From: Gallionella sp. | GTDB lineage: Bacteria > Pseudomonadota > Gammaproteobacteria > Burkholderiales > Gallionellaceae | Reading direction: 5' to 3' | Length of the DNA: 64,000 nucleotides | Assembly: GCA_028699065.1 (NCBI GenBank) | Contig: JAQVVH010000001.1 | Location: forward strand, 640,326 to 704,325 | Part shown: piece after piece, positions 36,691-46,540 of the stretch | Layout: the number at the start of each line of letters is the position of its first letter | Numbering within the stretch: the stretch's first letter is position 1 | Position numbers and translations under genes: made by a program | The notes under the pieces: model-generated | Databases searched by the model: none | The model's input: only the letters and a program-made list of their open reading frames with translations | Told to the model about the DNA's origin: nothing

Positions 36691-37005
36691 TTACAGACCC
36701 TTGATAAAGGCAATGATTTCCTTCATGTCGTCATCGCTAACCTTGGGGTTAGCCGGCATTGGCATAGCACCCCATGCACCGCTACCACCCTTTTTGATCT
36801 TGGTAGCAACCTTATCCCAGGCAGCGGCATCGCCCTTGTATTTGGCTGCGACATCTTTCCAAGCCGGGCCCACTACTTTCTTGTCCACAGCGTGACAAGC
36901 AGTGCAGTTATTTTTCTTTGCCACGGCCGGCATGTCAGTCGCCATTGCCGAACCTGCAACCATCAGACCTGCTGCTGCAACCATGCTTACGATGATAGAT
37001 TTCAT
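36691..37005 (-). CDS. Class I cytochrome c (c-551/c-552 type), periplasmic
   Basis: A 104-residue electron carrier. Signal peptide MKSIIVSMVAAAGLMVAGSAMA is followed by a mature part with the heme motif CTACH and the axial Met in AWGAMPMPANP. Soluble cytochromes of this kind carry electrons to terminal oxidases or nitrite reductase. ATG 37005 has GGAGAG five bases upstream. It is the last gene of a series with a lipoprotein cytochrome of nearly the same heme domain just upstream, 142 bp away. Confidence 0.93.
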   Translation of the reverse strand: MKSIIVSMVAAAGLMVAGSAMATDMPAVAKKNNCTACHAVDKKVVGPAWKDVAAKYKGDAAAWDKVATKIKKGGSGAWGAMPMPANPKVSDDDMKEIIAFIKGL

Positions 37006-37147
37006 AGTCTCTCCGTTTGTAATTGAACACGCTGTAAAAATGAAGGCTCCAGCCCTCGGTAATGATTCTAAACAACTCTGCCTGCCTTGCAAACCAAATT
37101 TTCCGGCAGTGCGCATCTAACGCCGGCCGACCATCCAACGTTGACAA

Positions 37148-37744
37148 CTATTTTAACGACAACACAAACTTTGCCAGCGACCGCCGCTCGGCCTCACTGA
37201 TTTTTGGATTGGCTGGCATCGGCATATTGCCCCAGGCACCAGCGCCGCCCTTGGCGATTTTCTCCGCCAGCCTCGCTTCGGCACCACTATCCCCGCGGTA
37301 CTTGGCCGCGACATCCCGCCATGCCGGGCCAAAAACCTTTTTGTCGATCGCGTGACAAGCCAGACAGCCGTTCTTTTTGGCCAGTGCCAGCGCATCGCTT
37401 TCCGACAAAACAGCCGATGTAGCCTTCTCTGGAGATTTGACCTCAACCGGTATCGCCGCAACAACATTAGCAACGGCGGGCGTTGGTGCTGGATTTTCAG
37501 CCACTCGCGCCGGGGGAATGATTTGTTTTACCACCGGCTTGCTGGCCAAAACTGGCTCGGGTGCCGCCGCCACACGATCAGATGCCAGCGCTGAATCGGC
37601 CACGGCTGGCGCTGAAACCGGTAGCGCTTCGACTGGAGCGGGGGAAACCACTTCAGTAGCAGCAGGCGTCTCGACCGCCGTTTGTGGTTGACACGCTGCC
37701 ATGGAAAGCACAGAAAGTGCCAGATAAATATTTCGAAATTTCAT
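37148..37744 (-). CDS. Lipoprotein class I cytochrome c with long Ala/Pro/Val linker
   Basis: A 198-residue protein. The N-terminus MKFRNIYLALSVLSMAAC ends in a lipobox, so the Cys at 18 is probably lipidated. About 90 residues rich in Ala, Pro and Val follow, with no fixed fold expected, then a C-terminal heme domain with CLACH and WGNMPMPANP. That domain parallels the next gene's cytochrome almost residue for residue (AVDKKVVGPAWKDVAAKY versus AIDKKVFGPAWRDVAAKY), so the pair arose by duplication. The linker could let the heme reach across the periplasm. ATG 37744 follows GGGAGGCAGG; yeaD is 24 bp upstream. Confidence 0.88.
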   Translation of the reverse strand: MKFRNIYLALSVLSMAACQPQTAVETPAATEVVSPAPVEALPVSAPAVADSALASDRVAAAPEPVLASKPVVKQIIPPARVAENPAPTPAVANVVAAIPVEVKSPEKATSAVLSESDALALAKKNGCLACHAIDKKVFGPAWRDVAAKYRGDSGAEARLAEKIAKGGAGAWGNMPMPANPKISEAERRSLAKFVLSLK

Positions 37745-37768
37745 GCCCTGCCTCCCGGTCAAGATGAC

Positions 37769-38683
37769 TTACGCGATATTCACCGCACGATATTCGACGA
37801 CCAGCGAATGACAAGTTCCCGGCGCGACAGTCACCAGATTCTCCAGCGCGTTGGCAGATTCCACACAGACCATCTCGCGCCAGCCATCCGGCTGTCCCAT
37901 ATCACCCATCTTTTCGGCCTTTTCAACCCACGGTGTCCAGACCACCGTCGACTGGCTGCCGGACTTGGACACATGGATTCGCCGTTTCAACCTTTCATCT
38001 TCAATCACACACTCGGCAGCAGTATTGATGTAAACCCGGTCAGTCTCTTCGGCAAACGCAATTGAACCCGTCTGCCGGCGCAGATTAGAGCCTCCGACCT
38101 TATCCCAGTATTCACAACCTTCAAGCCCGGAAACGCGCACAGCACCAATGTCGCCAATTTGAAAATAGGTATGGAGGGCCTCACCAATTACGAAGGCTTC
38201 GCTGCCGGTATTCTCGGTTACCAGCTCCATCCGCAAAGTTTCCCCCACGTAAATATTCAGATCAAGCTGACAGGCATGGGGCCATTGAGCCAGCGTTTTC
38301 TCGCTATTCTCCAAGCGCAATCTCAGACGCGTTGCGCCCCCAGGCTCGACACCGGTTTCCAGTAACCGCCAGGGGACCGTACGCGCAAAGCCATGACCGG
38401 GAAAACTGCTCTCGGACGCATGCGCCCCGAACCAAGGCCAGCACACCGGCGCACCACCGCGAATAGATTTCCCTGCCGCGACTTTGGCATCACGCGACAG
38501 CCACACCACTGGCACCGACTGATCCACCGGCTGCCAAGTCATCAGATGTCCACCTTGCAGACACAAAGCGGCCTTTGCCGATGAATTTTCAATCATCGCA
38601 ATGATCAAACCGCTCGCATCTTCGTTGAAAGAAAGATGTCCATCGATACCAAATTGCGCGTTCAACATTTGTACTGTGCTCAT
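37769..38683 (-). CDS. yeaD: D-hexose-6-phosphate mutarotase (YeaD-like aldose 1-epimerase)
   Basis: A 304-residue galactose-mutarotase-fold protein that interconverts anomers of glucose-6-phosphate and related sugars. Visible landmarks are LQGGHLMTWQP, IRGGAPVCWPWFG, PGHGFARTVPW with a catalytic His, EALHTYFQIGD with another, and the C-terminal ESANALENLVTVAPG. It lies 32 bp after ilvD on the same strand and is probably co-transcribed with it; no metabolic link is evident. Confidence 0.92.
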   Translation of the reverse strand: MSTVQMLNAQFGIDGHLSFNEDASGLIIAMIENSSAKAALCLQGGHLMTWQPVDQSVPVVWLSRDAKVAAGKSIRGGAPVCWPWFGAHASESSFPGHGFARTVPWRLLETGVEPGGATRLRLRLENSEKTLAQWPHACQLDLNIYVGETLRMELVTENTGSEAFVIGEALHTYFQIGDIGAVRVSGLEGCEYWDKVGGSNLRRQTGSIAFAEETDRVYINTAAECVIEDERLKRRIHVSKSGSQSTVVWTPWVEKAEKMGDMGQPDGWREMVCVESANALENLVTVAPGTCHSLVVEYRAVNIA

Positions 38684-38715
38684 ATCTTCCCCCTGAAAAT
38701 TATTTGCCTACCCTA

Positions 38716-40563
38716 TCACTCGACTTGCGAAACGTCACGCACCGCGCCCTTGTCAGCCGAAGTCACCATCGCCGCATAAGCCCGCAATGCCGCAGAAATT
38801 TTGCGCGGTCGCTCGGCTGCGGGTTTCCAGCCGGCCTTGCCGCGGGCATCCATCGCCGCGCGTCGCTGAGCGAGTACGTCGTCTGAAACCACCAAGTTGA
38901 TCGCGCGATTCGGAATGTCGATGGCAATCGTATCGCCGTCCTCGACCAGCGCAATCGCCCCGCCACTCGCAGCTTCCGGCGACACATGACCGATCGACAG
39001 CCCAGAAGTACCACCGGAGAAACGCCCATCGGTCAACAGCGCGCAGGCTTTGCCCAACCCTTTCGACTTCAAATAGGACGTCGGATAAAGCATTTCCTGC
39101 ATGCCGGGGCCGCCTCTGGGCCCTTCATAGCGGATGACGACAACATCGCCCGCGACAATCTGATCCGCGAGGATGCCGGCAACAGCGGCATCCTGGCTTT
39201 CGAATACGCGTGCACGGCCAGTGAATTTAAGGATGCTGTCATCCACCCCTGCGGTTTTGACGATACAGCCGTCTGCGGCAATATTGCCGTACAACACCGC
39301 AAGGCCGCCGTCCCGCGAAAAGGCATGCGCCTTGTCACGGATACAGCCCTGCGCACGGTCGGCATCCAACTCGGGATACAACATCGATTGCGAAAATGCG
39401 ATCGTCGTTACGATCCCGCCCGGCGCAGCACGATAAAAGTTTTTCACCTCCGCACTTTGCGTTTGCGCGATGTCCCACTGCTGCAGAGCGTCACGCAAAG
39501 TCTTGCTGTGTACCGTCCCGACTTCGCCATGCAATAAGCCGGCGCGGTCGATTTCCCCAAGGATGGCGGCAATACCACCGGCGCGATGCACATCTTCCAA
39601 ATGATATTCGCTGGAAGGCGCAACCTTGCACAGCGTCGGCACGTGGCGCGACAACCGGTCCATATCCTTCATCGTGAAATCAACGCCGGCCTCGTGCGCG
39701 ATGGCCAGCAGATGCAGCACCGTATTGGTCGAGCCGCCCATGGCGATGTCCAGTGTCATCGCATTTTCGAACGCCTCGAAGGTTGCGATACTACGCGGCA
39801 GCACTGAAGCGTCATCCTGTTCGTAATAACGTTTGGCCAGATCGACAATCAAGCGCCCCGCACGCAGGAACAGCTCCTTGCGCTCGGCATGTGTCGCCAC
39901 CAGCGAACCGTTGCCGGGCAACGACAAACCCAGCGCCTCGGTCAGACAATTCATCGAATTGGCGGTAAACATGCCGGAGCAGGAACCGCAGGTCGGGCAG
40001 GCGGAACGCTCGATGGCCTCGACCTCTTCGTCGCTGCAGTGACTATCTGCGGCCGCCACCATGGCATCGACAAGATCGAGGCCGCGAGTCTTGCCCTGCC
40101 AGCTGACCTTGCCCGCTTCCATCGGCCCGCCGGAGACAAAGATGACCGGAATATTCAGACGCATCGCGGCCATCAGCATGCCCGGGGTGATCTTGTCGCA
40201 ATTGGAGATGCACACCAGCGCATCGGCGCAATGCGCATTCACCATGTATTCAACACTATCCGCGATCAGGTCGCGGCTGGGCAACGAATACAGCATGCCG
40301 TCGTGCCCCATCGCGATACCGTCGTCGATGGCAATGGTGTCAAATTCCTTGGCGATGCCGCCGGCCTTTTCAATCTCGCGCGCCACCATCTGCCCGAGAT
40401 TCTGCAAATGCACATGCCCCGGGACGAACTGCGTAAACGAGTTAGCGATGGCAATGATCGGCTTGCCAAAATCGCCCTCGGCCATGCCGGTGGCACGCCA
40501 GAGCGCGCGGGCACCGGCCATATTGCGGCCGTGGGTGGATGTACGGGAACGGTAGGCGGGCAT
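38716..40563 (-). CDS. ilvD: Dihydroxy-acid dehydratase
   Basis: IlvD dehydrates dihydroxy acids to the keto acids of valine and isoleucine. The 615-residue product starts [20 protein letters not shown], as E. coli IlvD does. Fe-S cysteines Cys122 ([10 protein letters not shown]) and Cys195 (CGSCSGMF) are in the same places as in the E. coli 4Fe-4S enzyme. [20 protein letters not shown] and [20 protein letters not shown] mark the C-terminal domain. ATG 40563 follows AGGAGAG; the frame upstream to 40590 was rejected. It heads a minus-strand series and is divergent from lgt. Confidence 0.97.
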   Translation of the reverse strand: MPAYRSRTSTHGRNMAGARALWRATGMAEGDFGKPIIAIANSFTQFVPGHVHLQNLGQMVAREIEKAGGIAKEFDTIAIDDGIAMGHDGMLYSLPSRDLIADSVEYMVNAHCADALVCISNCDKITPGMLMAAMRLNIPVIFVSGGPMEAGKVSWQGKTRGLDLVDAMVAAADSHCSDEEVEAIERSACPTCGSCSGMFTANSMNCLTEALGLSLPGNGSLVATHAERKELFLRAGRLIVDLAKRYYEQDDASVLPRSIATFEAFENAMTLDIAMGGSTNTVLHLLAIAHEAGVDFTMKDMDRLSRHVPTLCKVAPSSEYHLEDVHRAGGIAAILGEIDRAGLLHGEVGTVHSKTLRDALQQWDIAQTQSAEVKNFYRAAPGGIVTTIAFSQSMLYPELDADRAQGCIRDKAHAFSRDGGLAVLYGNIAADGCIVKTAGVDDSILKFTGRARVFESQDAAVAGILADQIVAGDVVVIRYEGPRGGPGMQEMLYPTSYLKSKGLGKACALLTDGRFSGGTSGLSIGHVSPEAASGGAIALVEDGDTIAIDIPNRAINLVVSDDVLAQRRAAMDARGKAGWKPAAERPRKISAALRAYAAMVTSADKGAVRDVSQVE

Positions 40564-40629
40564 CTTGTCTCTCTCCTGAAATTGAAGCACACGTATAATC
40601 GGGTTTGCCGATTTTACTCCAAGCTACTC

Positions 40630-41415
40630 ATGCTCGTTCACCCGCAATTCGATCCCGTCGCTATTCATCTCGGTCCGTTGGGCATCCATTGGTATGGACT
40701 GATGTATCTGGCCGGCTTTGCCACATTTATCTGGCTGGGACGATTACGACTAAAAACACTCAACCGCTCCGGTTGGAACAACAAGTTCCTCGACGATCTG
40801 CTGTTCTACGGAGTGCTGGGCGTCATCCTCGGCGGCCGCTTGGGCGAGATCTTGTTCTACAACCCCGCCTATTATTTTTCGCACCCGCTGAAAATGCTGG
40901 CGGTATGGGAAGGCGGCATGTCCTTTCACGGCGGGTTTATCGGGGTGTTACTGGCAATGGCCTTGTTTGCCTGGCAACACAAAATCCGCTGGCTTGCTCT
41001 GATGGATTTTGTTGCTCCCCTAGTGCCGCCCGGACTGGCGTTTGGGCGTCTCGGAAATTTCATCAACGGCGAGCTCTGGGGACGGCCCACGGATCTGCCC
41101 TGGGGCATGGTGTTTCCGCAGGTAGACACCCTGCCGCGCCATCCGTCACAGCTATACGAATTCGCACTTGAGGGGCTCGCCTTGTTCGTCCTGCTCTGGA
41201 TTTATTCCCGCAAGCCGCGCCCGGTGGGTGCAATCTCCGGTCTATTTCTGGTTGGCTACGGCAGCTTCCGTTTCATAGGCGAATTTGCCCGGAATCCGGA
41301 TGACGGCATCTTCGGTTTGATGACTTTCGGCGTCAGCATGGGACAGTGGCTGAGCCTGCCGATGGTGATCGCCGGCCTATTGCTCATGCGCCACGCTTAC
41401 CGTCACCCGGCTTGA
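40630..41415 (+). CDS. lgt: Prolipoprotein diacylglyceryl transferase
   Basis: Lgt adds diacylglycerol to the lipobox Cys of prolipoproteins in the inner membrane. The 261-residue product has about seven membrane segments, the N-terminal [12 protein letters not shown], the active-site [11 protein letters not shown] and the signature [17 protein letters not shown] 40630 is chosen because the open frame upstream is antisense to ilvD. A TATAAT at 40594-40599 could be its -10, though no good -35 is seen. It leads the plus-strand series to yacG. Confidence 0.96.
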   Translation: MLVHPQFDPVAIHLGPLGIHWYGLMYLAGFATFIWLGRLRLKTLNRSGWNNKFLDDLLFYGVLGVILGGRLGEILFYNPAYYFSHPLKMLAVWEGGMSFHGGFIGVLLAMALFAWQHKIRWLALMDFVAPLVPPGLAFGRLGNFINGELWGRPTDLPWGMVFPQVDTLPRHPSQLYEFALEGLALFVLLWIYSRKPRPVGAISGLFLVGYGSFRFIGEFARNPDDGIFGLMTFGVSMGQWLSLPMVIAGLLLMRHAYRHPA

Positions 41416-41472
41416 CACCGCCGGTGTGCTAGTTCTACATTCCGCTTCGTCTTATCCGCGCAACCTCAAATT

Positions 41473-42744
41473 TTGGACGACATTTCTCTAGGCACGCTAT
41501 TCGGCATTCTCGTGCTTTTGCTGCTATGCAGCGCCTTCTTCTCCGGCTCGGAGACCAGCATGATGGCGATCAACCGTTATCGCCTGAACAGCTTGGTGCG
41601 CAAGGGTAACCGCGGCGCGAAGTTGACCAATCGGCTGCTCGGGAAGGTGGACAAATTACTGGGCTCTATCCTGCTCGGAAACACACTACTCAATGTGGGC
41701 GCGGCCGCTGTAACTAATATCATTGTATTCCGCCTGTTCGGACAGGACGATCTGGCAATATTGCTGGGCACGCTGGCTATCACCTTTGCATTGCTGGTGT
41801 TCAGCGAAATCATGCCAAAAATTATTGCGGCCAGCTATCCGGAACGGATTGCCCTGCCAGCCAGCTATATTCTCACCCCGCTGATTACCCTGTTTCACCC
41901 GGTCGTGTCGATTGCCGGCGCGATGGTCAACGGGGTGTTGTGGCTGCTGCGTATCCGCATTCAGACGGACCAGAGCAAACAGAAAATGACGCTGGAAGAA
42001 CTGCGCGGACTGGTGCTGGAGGCCGAGCATTTCCTGCCGCGCAAACATCAGAAGATGCTGCTCAACCTGGTCGACCTGGAACGCATCACCGTCAACGACG
42101 TGATGGTGCCGCGCAGCCAGATCGAGGCACTGGATCTGAATGCCGACCCGCTCGAACTGCGCGAGCAAATCATCACTAGTCATCACACCCTGCTTCCCGT
42201 TCACAGCGGGGTATTAAGCAACATCGTTGGCATCCTGCACATCAAGCGGGCACCAGCCCTGCTGCAAGCCGAAACGCTTGATGCCGCAGCTTTGCAGGAC
42301 GTACTCGGTGATCCCTATTTCATTCCTTCGGATACGCCGCTGCTCAAACAGCTGCAGCAGTTTCAGGAGCGCCACAGCCGGCTGGGCCTGGTCGTGGACG
42401 AATATGGCGAGCTGCTCGGGCTGGTCACCCTGGAAAATATTCTCGAAGAAATTGTGGGCGAATTCACGACTCAGGCACCGGCGCATTCGGGAAAATTCAT
42501 GCTTCAGGAAGACGGTAGTTATTTGCTTGAGGGCAGCAACAGCCTGCGCGACCTCAATCGCAAACTAGGCTTGCACTTACCCTTGAAGGAAGCCAAGACA
42601 CTGAACGGCCTGATTCTCGAACACCTGGAAGACATTCCGGAACCCGGCACCAGTCTAAAAATCGCGGGCTATCCGATCGAAATCATCCAGACCCAGGATC
42701 GCATCGTCAGAGTCGTCAAAATCTTTCCGCACGTCGGCGGCTGA
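41473..42744 (+). CDS. HlyC/CorC-family CNNM/CBS transport protein
   Basis: A 423-residue membrane protein: a CNNM (DUF21) domain with three to four membrane segments (about 1-190, including SAFFSGSETSMMAINRYRL), two CBS domains (VNDVMVPRSQIEAL and ERHSRLGLVVDEYGELLGLVTL) and a C-terminal CorC/HlyC domain. The family is linked to Mg2+/Co2+ efflux. The TTG at 41473 gives a normal N-terminus; no clear ribosome binding site is present. It sits where some relatives have pilB, before pilC. Confidence 0.88.
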   Translation: MDDISLGTLFGILVLLLLCSAFFSGSETSMMAINRYRLNSLVRKGNRGAKLTNRLLGKVDKLLGSILLGNTLLNVGAAAVTNIIVFRLFGQDDLAILLGTLAITFALLVFSEIMPKIIAASYPERIALPASYILTPLITLFHPVVSIAGAMVNGVLWLLRIRIQTDQSKQKMTLEELRGLVLEAEHFLPRKHQKMLLNLVDLERITVNDVMVPRSQIEALDLNADPLELREQIITSHHTLLPVHSGVLSNIVGILHIKRAPALLQAETLDAAALQDVLGDPYFIPSDTPLLKQLQQFQERHSRLGLVVDEYGELLGLVTLENILEEIVGEFTTQAPAHSGKFMLQEDGSYLLEGSNSLRDLNRKLGLHLPLKEAKTLNGLILEHLEDIPEPGTSLKIAGYPIEIIQTQDRIVRVVKIFPHVGG

Positions 42745-42824
42745 AGAATGACTGCCGCAACTTTACAAGTCGCATAAAGCTCGGCATCATGCCCCTCGCC
42801 GTTAGACTATATCCGGGATAGCCC

Positions 42825-44042
42825 ATGGCCGCTGCGCCAAAGACCAACAAAGCCAAAGAATATTCCTACCTCTGGGAAGGCCGGGACAAATCCGGAAAAC
42901 TGGTTAAAGGCGAAATGCGCGCCCCCGGTGAAGCCACCGCATCGGCGCAATTGCGCCGTCAGGGCATCCGGGTCATCAAAATAAAGCGTCTGCGCGCGAG
43001 CAGCAAACCGGTTACCGAGAAGGACATCTCCCTCTTCACACGCCAGCTCTCGACCATGCTGCGCTCCGGTGTGCCACTTTTGCAGGCTTTCGATATCGTT
43101 GGCAAGGGCCACAGCAATCCCTCCGTCTCGCGGCTGTTGTTTGACATCAAAACCGATGTGGAAACCGGCAGCAGTCTGCAACAGGCTTTCCGCAAATTTC
43201 CACTGTATTTTGACGACCTCTACTGCAACCTGATTGGTGCGGGCGAAGCTGCGGGGATTCTGGATACGCTGCTGGACCGGCTGGCCACTTACAAGGAAAA
43301 AATCCTCGCCATCAAGAGCAAGATCAAGTCGGCATTGTTTTATCCGGTTTCCATCATCGTGGTGGCATTCGTCATTACCGCCATCATCATGATTTTCGTA
43401 ATTCCCGCCTTCAAGGAATTGTTTTCGAGCTTCGGTGCGGATTTGCCCGCGCCGACCTTACTGGTCATGGCCATTTCGGATTTCTTTGTGGACTGGTGGT
43501 GGGCTATTTTCGGCGGGATCGGCGGCAGCCTGTATGCGTTTTTCTATACCTGGAAACGCAACCGTGAAATGCAGAAAGTCATGGATCGTCTGTTGCTCAA
43601 ACTCCCCATTTTCGGTCCGCTAATCCGCAAAGCCACGATCGCACGCTGGAGCCGCACGCTCTCCACCATGTTCGCCGCCGGGGTACCGCTCGTGGAGGCA
43701 TTCGACTCGGTGGCGGGCGCTTCAGGCAACGCCGTGTATTTCGATGCCACCAAGGACATCCAGCGCGAAGTCAGCACCGGCAACAGTCTCACCATTGCGA
43801 TGCAAAATACCGAAGTCTTTCCCAGCATGGTGTTGCAAATGGTTGCAATCGGCGAGGAATCCGGCTCTCTCGACGCCATGCTCGGCAAAGTCGCGGATTT
43901 CTACGAACAGGAAGTCGACGATGCTGTCGCCGCCCTTTCGAGCCTGATGGAACCAATCATCATGGTGGTGCTGGGCACGCTGATCGGCGGCATGGTCATC
44001 GCCATGTATCTGCCAATTTTCAAAATGGGCCAGGTGGTTTGA
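42825..44042 (+). CDS. pilC: Type IV pilus inner-membrane platform protein
   Basis: A 405-residue T2S-F protein that forms the inner-membrane base on which PilB/PilT act. It has two repeats: FTRQLSTMLRSGVPLLQAFDIV and IARWSRTLSTMFAAGVPLVEAFDSV, each with its hydrophobic segments, and the end SLMEPIIMVVLGTLIGGMVIAMYLPIF. The stop overlaps pilD (TTGA). pilB, normally just upstream, is absent from the window. Confidence 0.95.
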   Translation: MAAAPKTNKAKEYSYLWEGRDKSGKLVKGEMRAPGEATASAQLRRQGIRVIKIKRLRASSKPVTEKDISLFTRQLSTMLRSGVPLLQAFDIVGKGHSNPSVSRLLFDIKTDVETGSSLQQAFRKFPLYFDDLYCNLIGAGEAAGILDTLLDRLATYKEKILAIKSKIKSALFYPVSIIVVAFVITAIIMIFVIPAFKELFSSFGADLPAPTLLVMAISDFFVDWWWAIFGGIGGSLYAFFYTWKRNREMQKVMDRLLLKLPIFGPLIRKATIARWSRTLSTMFAAGVPLVEAFDSVAGASGNAVYFDATKDIQREVSTGNSLTIAMQNTEVFPSMVLQMVAIGEESGSLDAMLGKVADFYEQEVDDAVAALSSLMEPIIMVVLGTLIGGMVIAMYLPIFKMGQVV

Positions 44043-44908
44043 GCACGCTGCACGCCTTACTGCAAACTTCATCCGCCTTATTCATCGGCATCAGCCTGCT
44101 GCTGGGACTGCTCGTGGGCAGTTTTCTGAATGTCGTGATTTACCGACTCCCGAAAATGCTGACACTGTCGTGGCAACAGCAATGCGCGGAATTGCGGGGT
44201 GAGTCGCCCCCGGCAGACACACGCTTCAACCTAATCACCCCGCGTTCAGCCTGCCCGCACTGCCAGCAACCCATCGCCGCCTGGCAGAATATCCCGCTGC
44301 TCAGTTACCTGCTGCTGGCCGGAAAATGCGCCCACTGCAGCACCCGCATTCCCTTGCAATACCCGCTGGTCGAACTGTCCAGCGGTTTGCTTTGCGCCTT
44401 TGCCGCTGCCCATTTCGGCTATACCTGGGCCGCCGTCGGCGCCATGCTGCTCATCTGGTTTCTGCTGGCCTTGACGGTCATCGACCTGAATACCCAACTC
44501 CTGCCCGACGACCTGACGCTGCCGTTGTTGTGGGCCGGCCTGCTCTTCAATCTTTCCGGCGTGTTCGTCCCCCTGCAGGATGCGGTCCTTGGCGCCATTG
44601 GCGGCTATCTTGTGCTGTGGAGTGTGTACTGGTTATTTCGTCTGGTTACCGGCAAGGAGGGAATGGGCTATGGCGATTTCAAACTGCTCGCCGCGCTTGG
44701 CGCCTGGCTGGGCTGGCAAATGCTGCCGCTCGTTATCCTGCTCTCGTCTCTGGTCGGCGCCGCGGTAGGCATCGCATTGATCCTGTTGGCCGGGCACAAC
44801 CGGCAGGTGCCGATTCCTTTTGGCCCTTATCTCGCCGGCGGCGGACTGATCGCACTCTTCTGGGGTGAAGCGCTTACCACCCGCTATTTGCAACTGCTTC
44901 ACTTATGA
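44039..44908 (+). CDS. pilD: Type IV prepilin peptidase/N-methyltransferase
   Basis: PilD cleaves the leader of type IV pilins and methylates the new N-terminus. The 289-residue membrane protein has the two Cys pairs of the zinc site (CPHC and CAHC), the first catalytic Asp in LALTVIDLNTQLLPDDLTLP and the second in GMGYGDFKLLAALGAWLG. The TTG start overlaps the pilC stop, and its own stop overlaps coaE by ATGA. Confidence 0.95.
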   Translation: MSTLHALLQTSSALFIGISLLLGLLVGSFLNVVIYRLPKMLTLSWQQQCAELRGESPPADTRFNLITPRSACPHCQQPIAAWQNIPLLSYLLLAGKCAHCSTRIPLQYPLVELSSGLLCAFAAAHFGYTWAAVGAMLLIWFLLALTVIDLNTQLLPDDLTLPLLWAGLLFNLSGVFVPLQDAVLGAIGGYLVLWSVYWLFRLVTGKEGMGYGDFKLLAALGAWLGWQMLPLVILLSSLVGAAVGIALILLAGHNRQVPIPFGPYLAGGGLIALFWGEALTTRYLQLLHL

Positions 44909-45510
44909 GTCTGGTTGTGGGCCTCACCGGCGGGATTGGCTGCGGCAAAAGTACCGTCGCCGAATTATTCGCCGCTTGCGGGGCGGGCATTGTGGACACC
45001 GACATCATTGCGCGCGTGCTTACGGGAATTGAGGGCCAGGCAATGACGGCTATCCGCGCGGCATTTGGCCCGGATTTCGTCTGCGCGGATGGCAGCCTCG
45101 ACCGACCCCGCATGCGCCGGCACGTCTTTTCCGACGCAGCCGCCCGACAACAGCTTGAAAAGCTACTACATCCCCTAATACGCGAGGAGGCACGTCGACA
45201 ACTTACGCAGCTGTCGTCCGCACATCCCTACAACATGCTGGTTGTGCCGCTGCTGGCGCGCAGCCAGGATTTTCGGAAACTGAGTCAGCGGATACTGGTT
45301 GTCGATTGCGCCCCGTCCACCCAGCTTGCGCGGATTACACAACGCGACGGCCTCAGCGAAATTGAGGCTAACGCCATCATCGCGGCACAAACACCACGCG
45401 ATGCGCAACTGGCATTGGCCGACGACATTATCCGTAACGACGGACCACCGGCCGCCCTTGCCGCCGAGGTTCATCTTCTGGATCAGCAATATCGTCAAAT
45501 GAATCATTGA
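44905..45510 (+). CDS. coaE: Dephospho-CoA kinase
   Basis: CoaE phosphorylates dephospho-CoA in the last step of CoA synthesis. The 201-residue product begins MSLVVGLTGGIGCGKSTV with a P-loop at 8-16, then DTDIIARVLTGIEG and the lid segment HPLIREEARRQL. The family's VPLLFE motif reads VPLLARS here, a small change. It overlaps pilD by ATGA. Confidence 0.94.
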   Translation: MSLVVGLTGGIGCGKSTVAELFAACGAGIVDTDIIARVLTGIEGQAMTAIRAAFGPDFVCADGSLDRPRMRRHVFSDAAARQQLEKLLHPLIREEARRQLTQLSSAHPYNMLVVPLLARSQDFRKLSQRILVVDCAPSTQLARITQRDGLSEIEANAIIAAQTPRDAQLALADDIIRNDGPPAALAAEVHLLDQQYRQMNH

Positions 45511-45581
45511 CGCTGCACCGGCATTCAATATATCTTTCGCCAACTCAATCCGCTCCCAGGCAATTTTCCGGCGAAAATGGC

Positions 45582-46343
45582 GTGATCAGTTACGAATTCC
45601 CCCTTACTGAAAAAGTCCGCACACTCCTCCGTTTGGAGGATCTGTTTGCGCGCGTTGCCCATTTTTCAGCGCAAAATCATCGCATTGATCATCATGCGGC
45701 ACTGCTTACCCTGTTTGAAGTTCTCGAGGTCGTCAGCCGCGCCGATCTGAAATCCGAATTGCTGCAAGAACTGGAGCGGCAGAAACGCGTACTGACCGCG
45801 CTGCACGAAAATCCCGCCATCTCCGAAGATGCATTGGATGCAATTCTCAGTGAGATCGAGCAGGTTTCCTCGGACTTGCTCAAACTGTCGGGCAAGCTCG
45901 GCCAGCATCTGCGCGAGAATGAATGGCTGATGGGCATCAAACAACGCAGTTGTATGCCCGGCGGCACCTGTGAATTTGATCTGCCGTCGTATTACTACTG
46001 GCAAAAGCAAGGCCCGGAAACACGGCGGCGCGACCTGGAATCCTGGCTGGCGCCCCTGCTACCGATTGGCACTGCAGTGGAGATCGTGCTCCGATTGCTG
46101 CGCGGCAGCGGAAAAACCCTGCACTTCACTGCCCCGCGTGGCGTTTTCCAGCAAATGCAGGGAGGCCGTGTTGCCCAACTGCTCCGGGTCCGCCTGAATC
46201 CGGAACTGGCGTGCATCCCCGAGGTCGGCGCCAACAAATATGCCATCAACATCCGCTTCATCGTCGCCGATTTCGCGGCCAAAACCACCCTGTTTGAGGA
46301 AGATGTGCCGTTTGACCTGATTTTCTGCACACTCCCGACCTAA
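45582..46343 (+). CDS. zapD: Cell division protein ZapD
   Basis: ZapD cross-links FtsZ filaments. From GTG 45582 the product has 253 residues beginning [20 protein letters not shown], the conserved ZapD N-terminus; E. coli ZapD has 247. An earlier TTG at 45507 that overlaps coaE would add 25 residues with no family match. Later landmarks are [16 protein letters not shown] and the C-terminal RFIVADF. The stop overlaps yacG (TAATG). Confidence 0.93.
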   Translation: MISYEFPLTEKVRTLLRLEDLFARVAHFSAQNHRIDHHAALLTLFEVLEVVSRADLKSELLQELERQKRVLTALHENPAISEDALDAILSEIEQVSSDLLKLSGKLGQHLRENEWLMGIKQRSCMPGGTCEFDLPSYYYWQKQGPETRRRDLESWLAPLLPIGTAVEIVLRLLRGSGKTLHFTAPRGVFQQMQGGRVAQLLRVRLNPELACIPEVGANKYAINIRFIVADFAAKTTLFEEDVPFDLIFCTLPT

Positions 46344-46540
46344 TGTCTAATCACGCGCCGCCAATAGTCCGCTGTCCGCAGTGCGGCAAGGAAATGCTCT
46401 GGGATACGACCAACCGCTACCGCCCGTTCTGCAGCGAGCGTTGCAAGCTGGTCGATCTGGGAAAGTGGGCCAGTGAAGACTACCGGATTGAGCAACCCGA
46501 ACAGGTATTCCCTGACAGCAACTCGGAATTTCCGGACTAA
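46343..46540 (+). CDS. yacG: DNA gyrase inhibitor, zinc-finger protein YacG
   Basis: A 65-residue protein with one zinc site, CPQC and CSERC, and the signature [21 protein letters not shown]. YacG binds GyrB and blocks DNA binding. The ATG shares an A with the zapD stop. The last 4 bp overlap the stop of the convergent Nudix gene. Confidence 0.96.
   Translation: MSNHAPPIVRCPQCGKEMLWDTTNRYRPFCSERCKLVDLGKWASEDYRIEQPEQVFPDSNSEFPD

Noticed and set aside
39889..40629. Long 5' extension of lgt
   Set aside because: It is antisense to ilvD; Lgt homologues begin near [18 protein letters not shown], so ATG 40630 was chosen.
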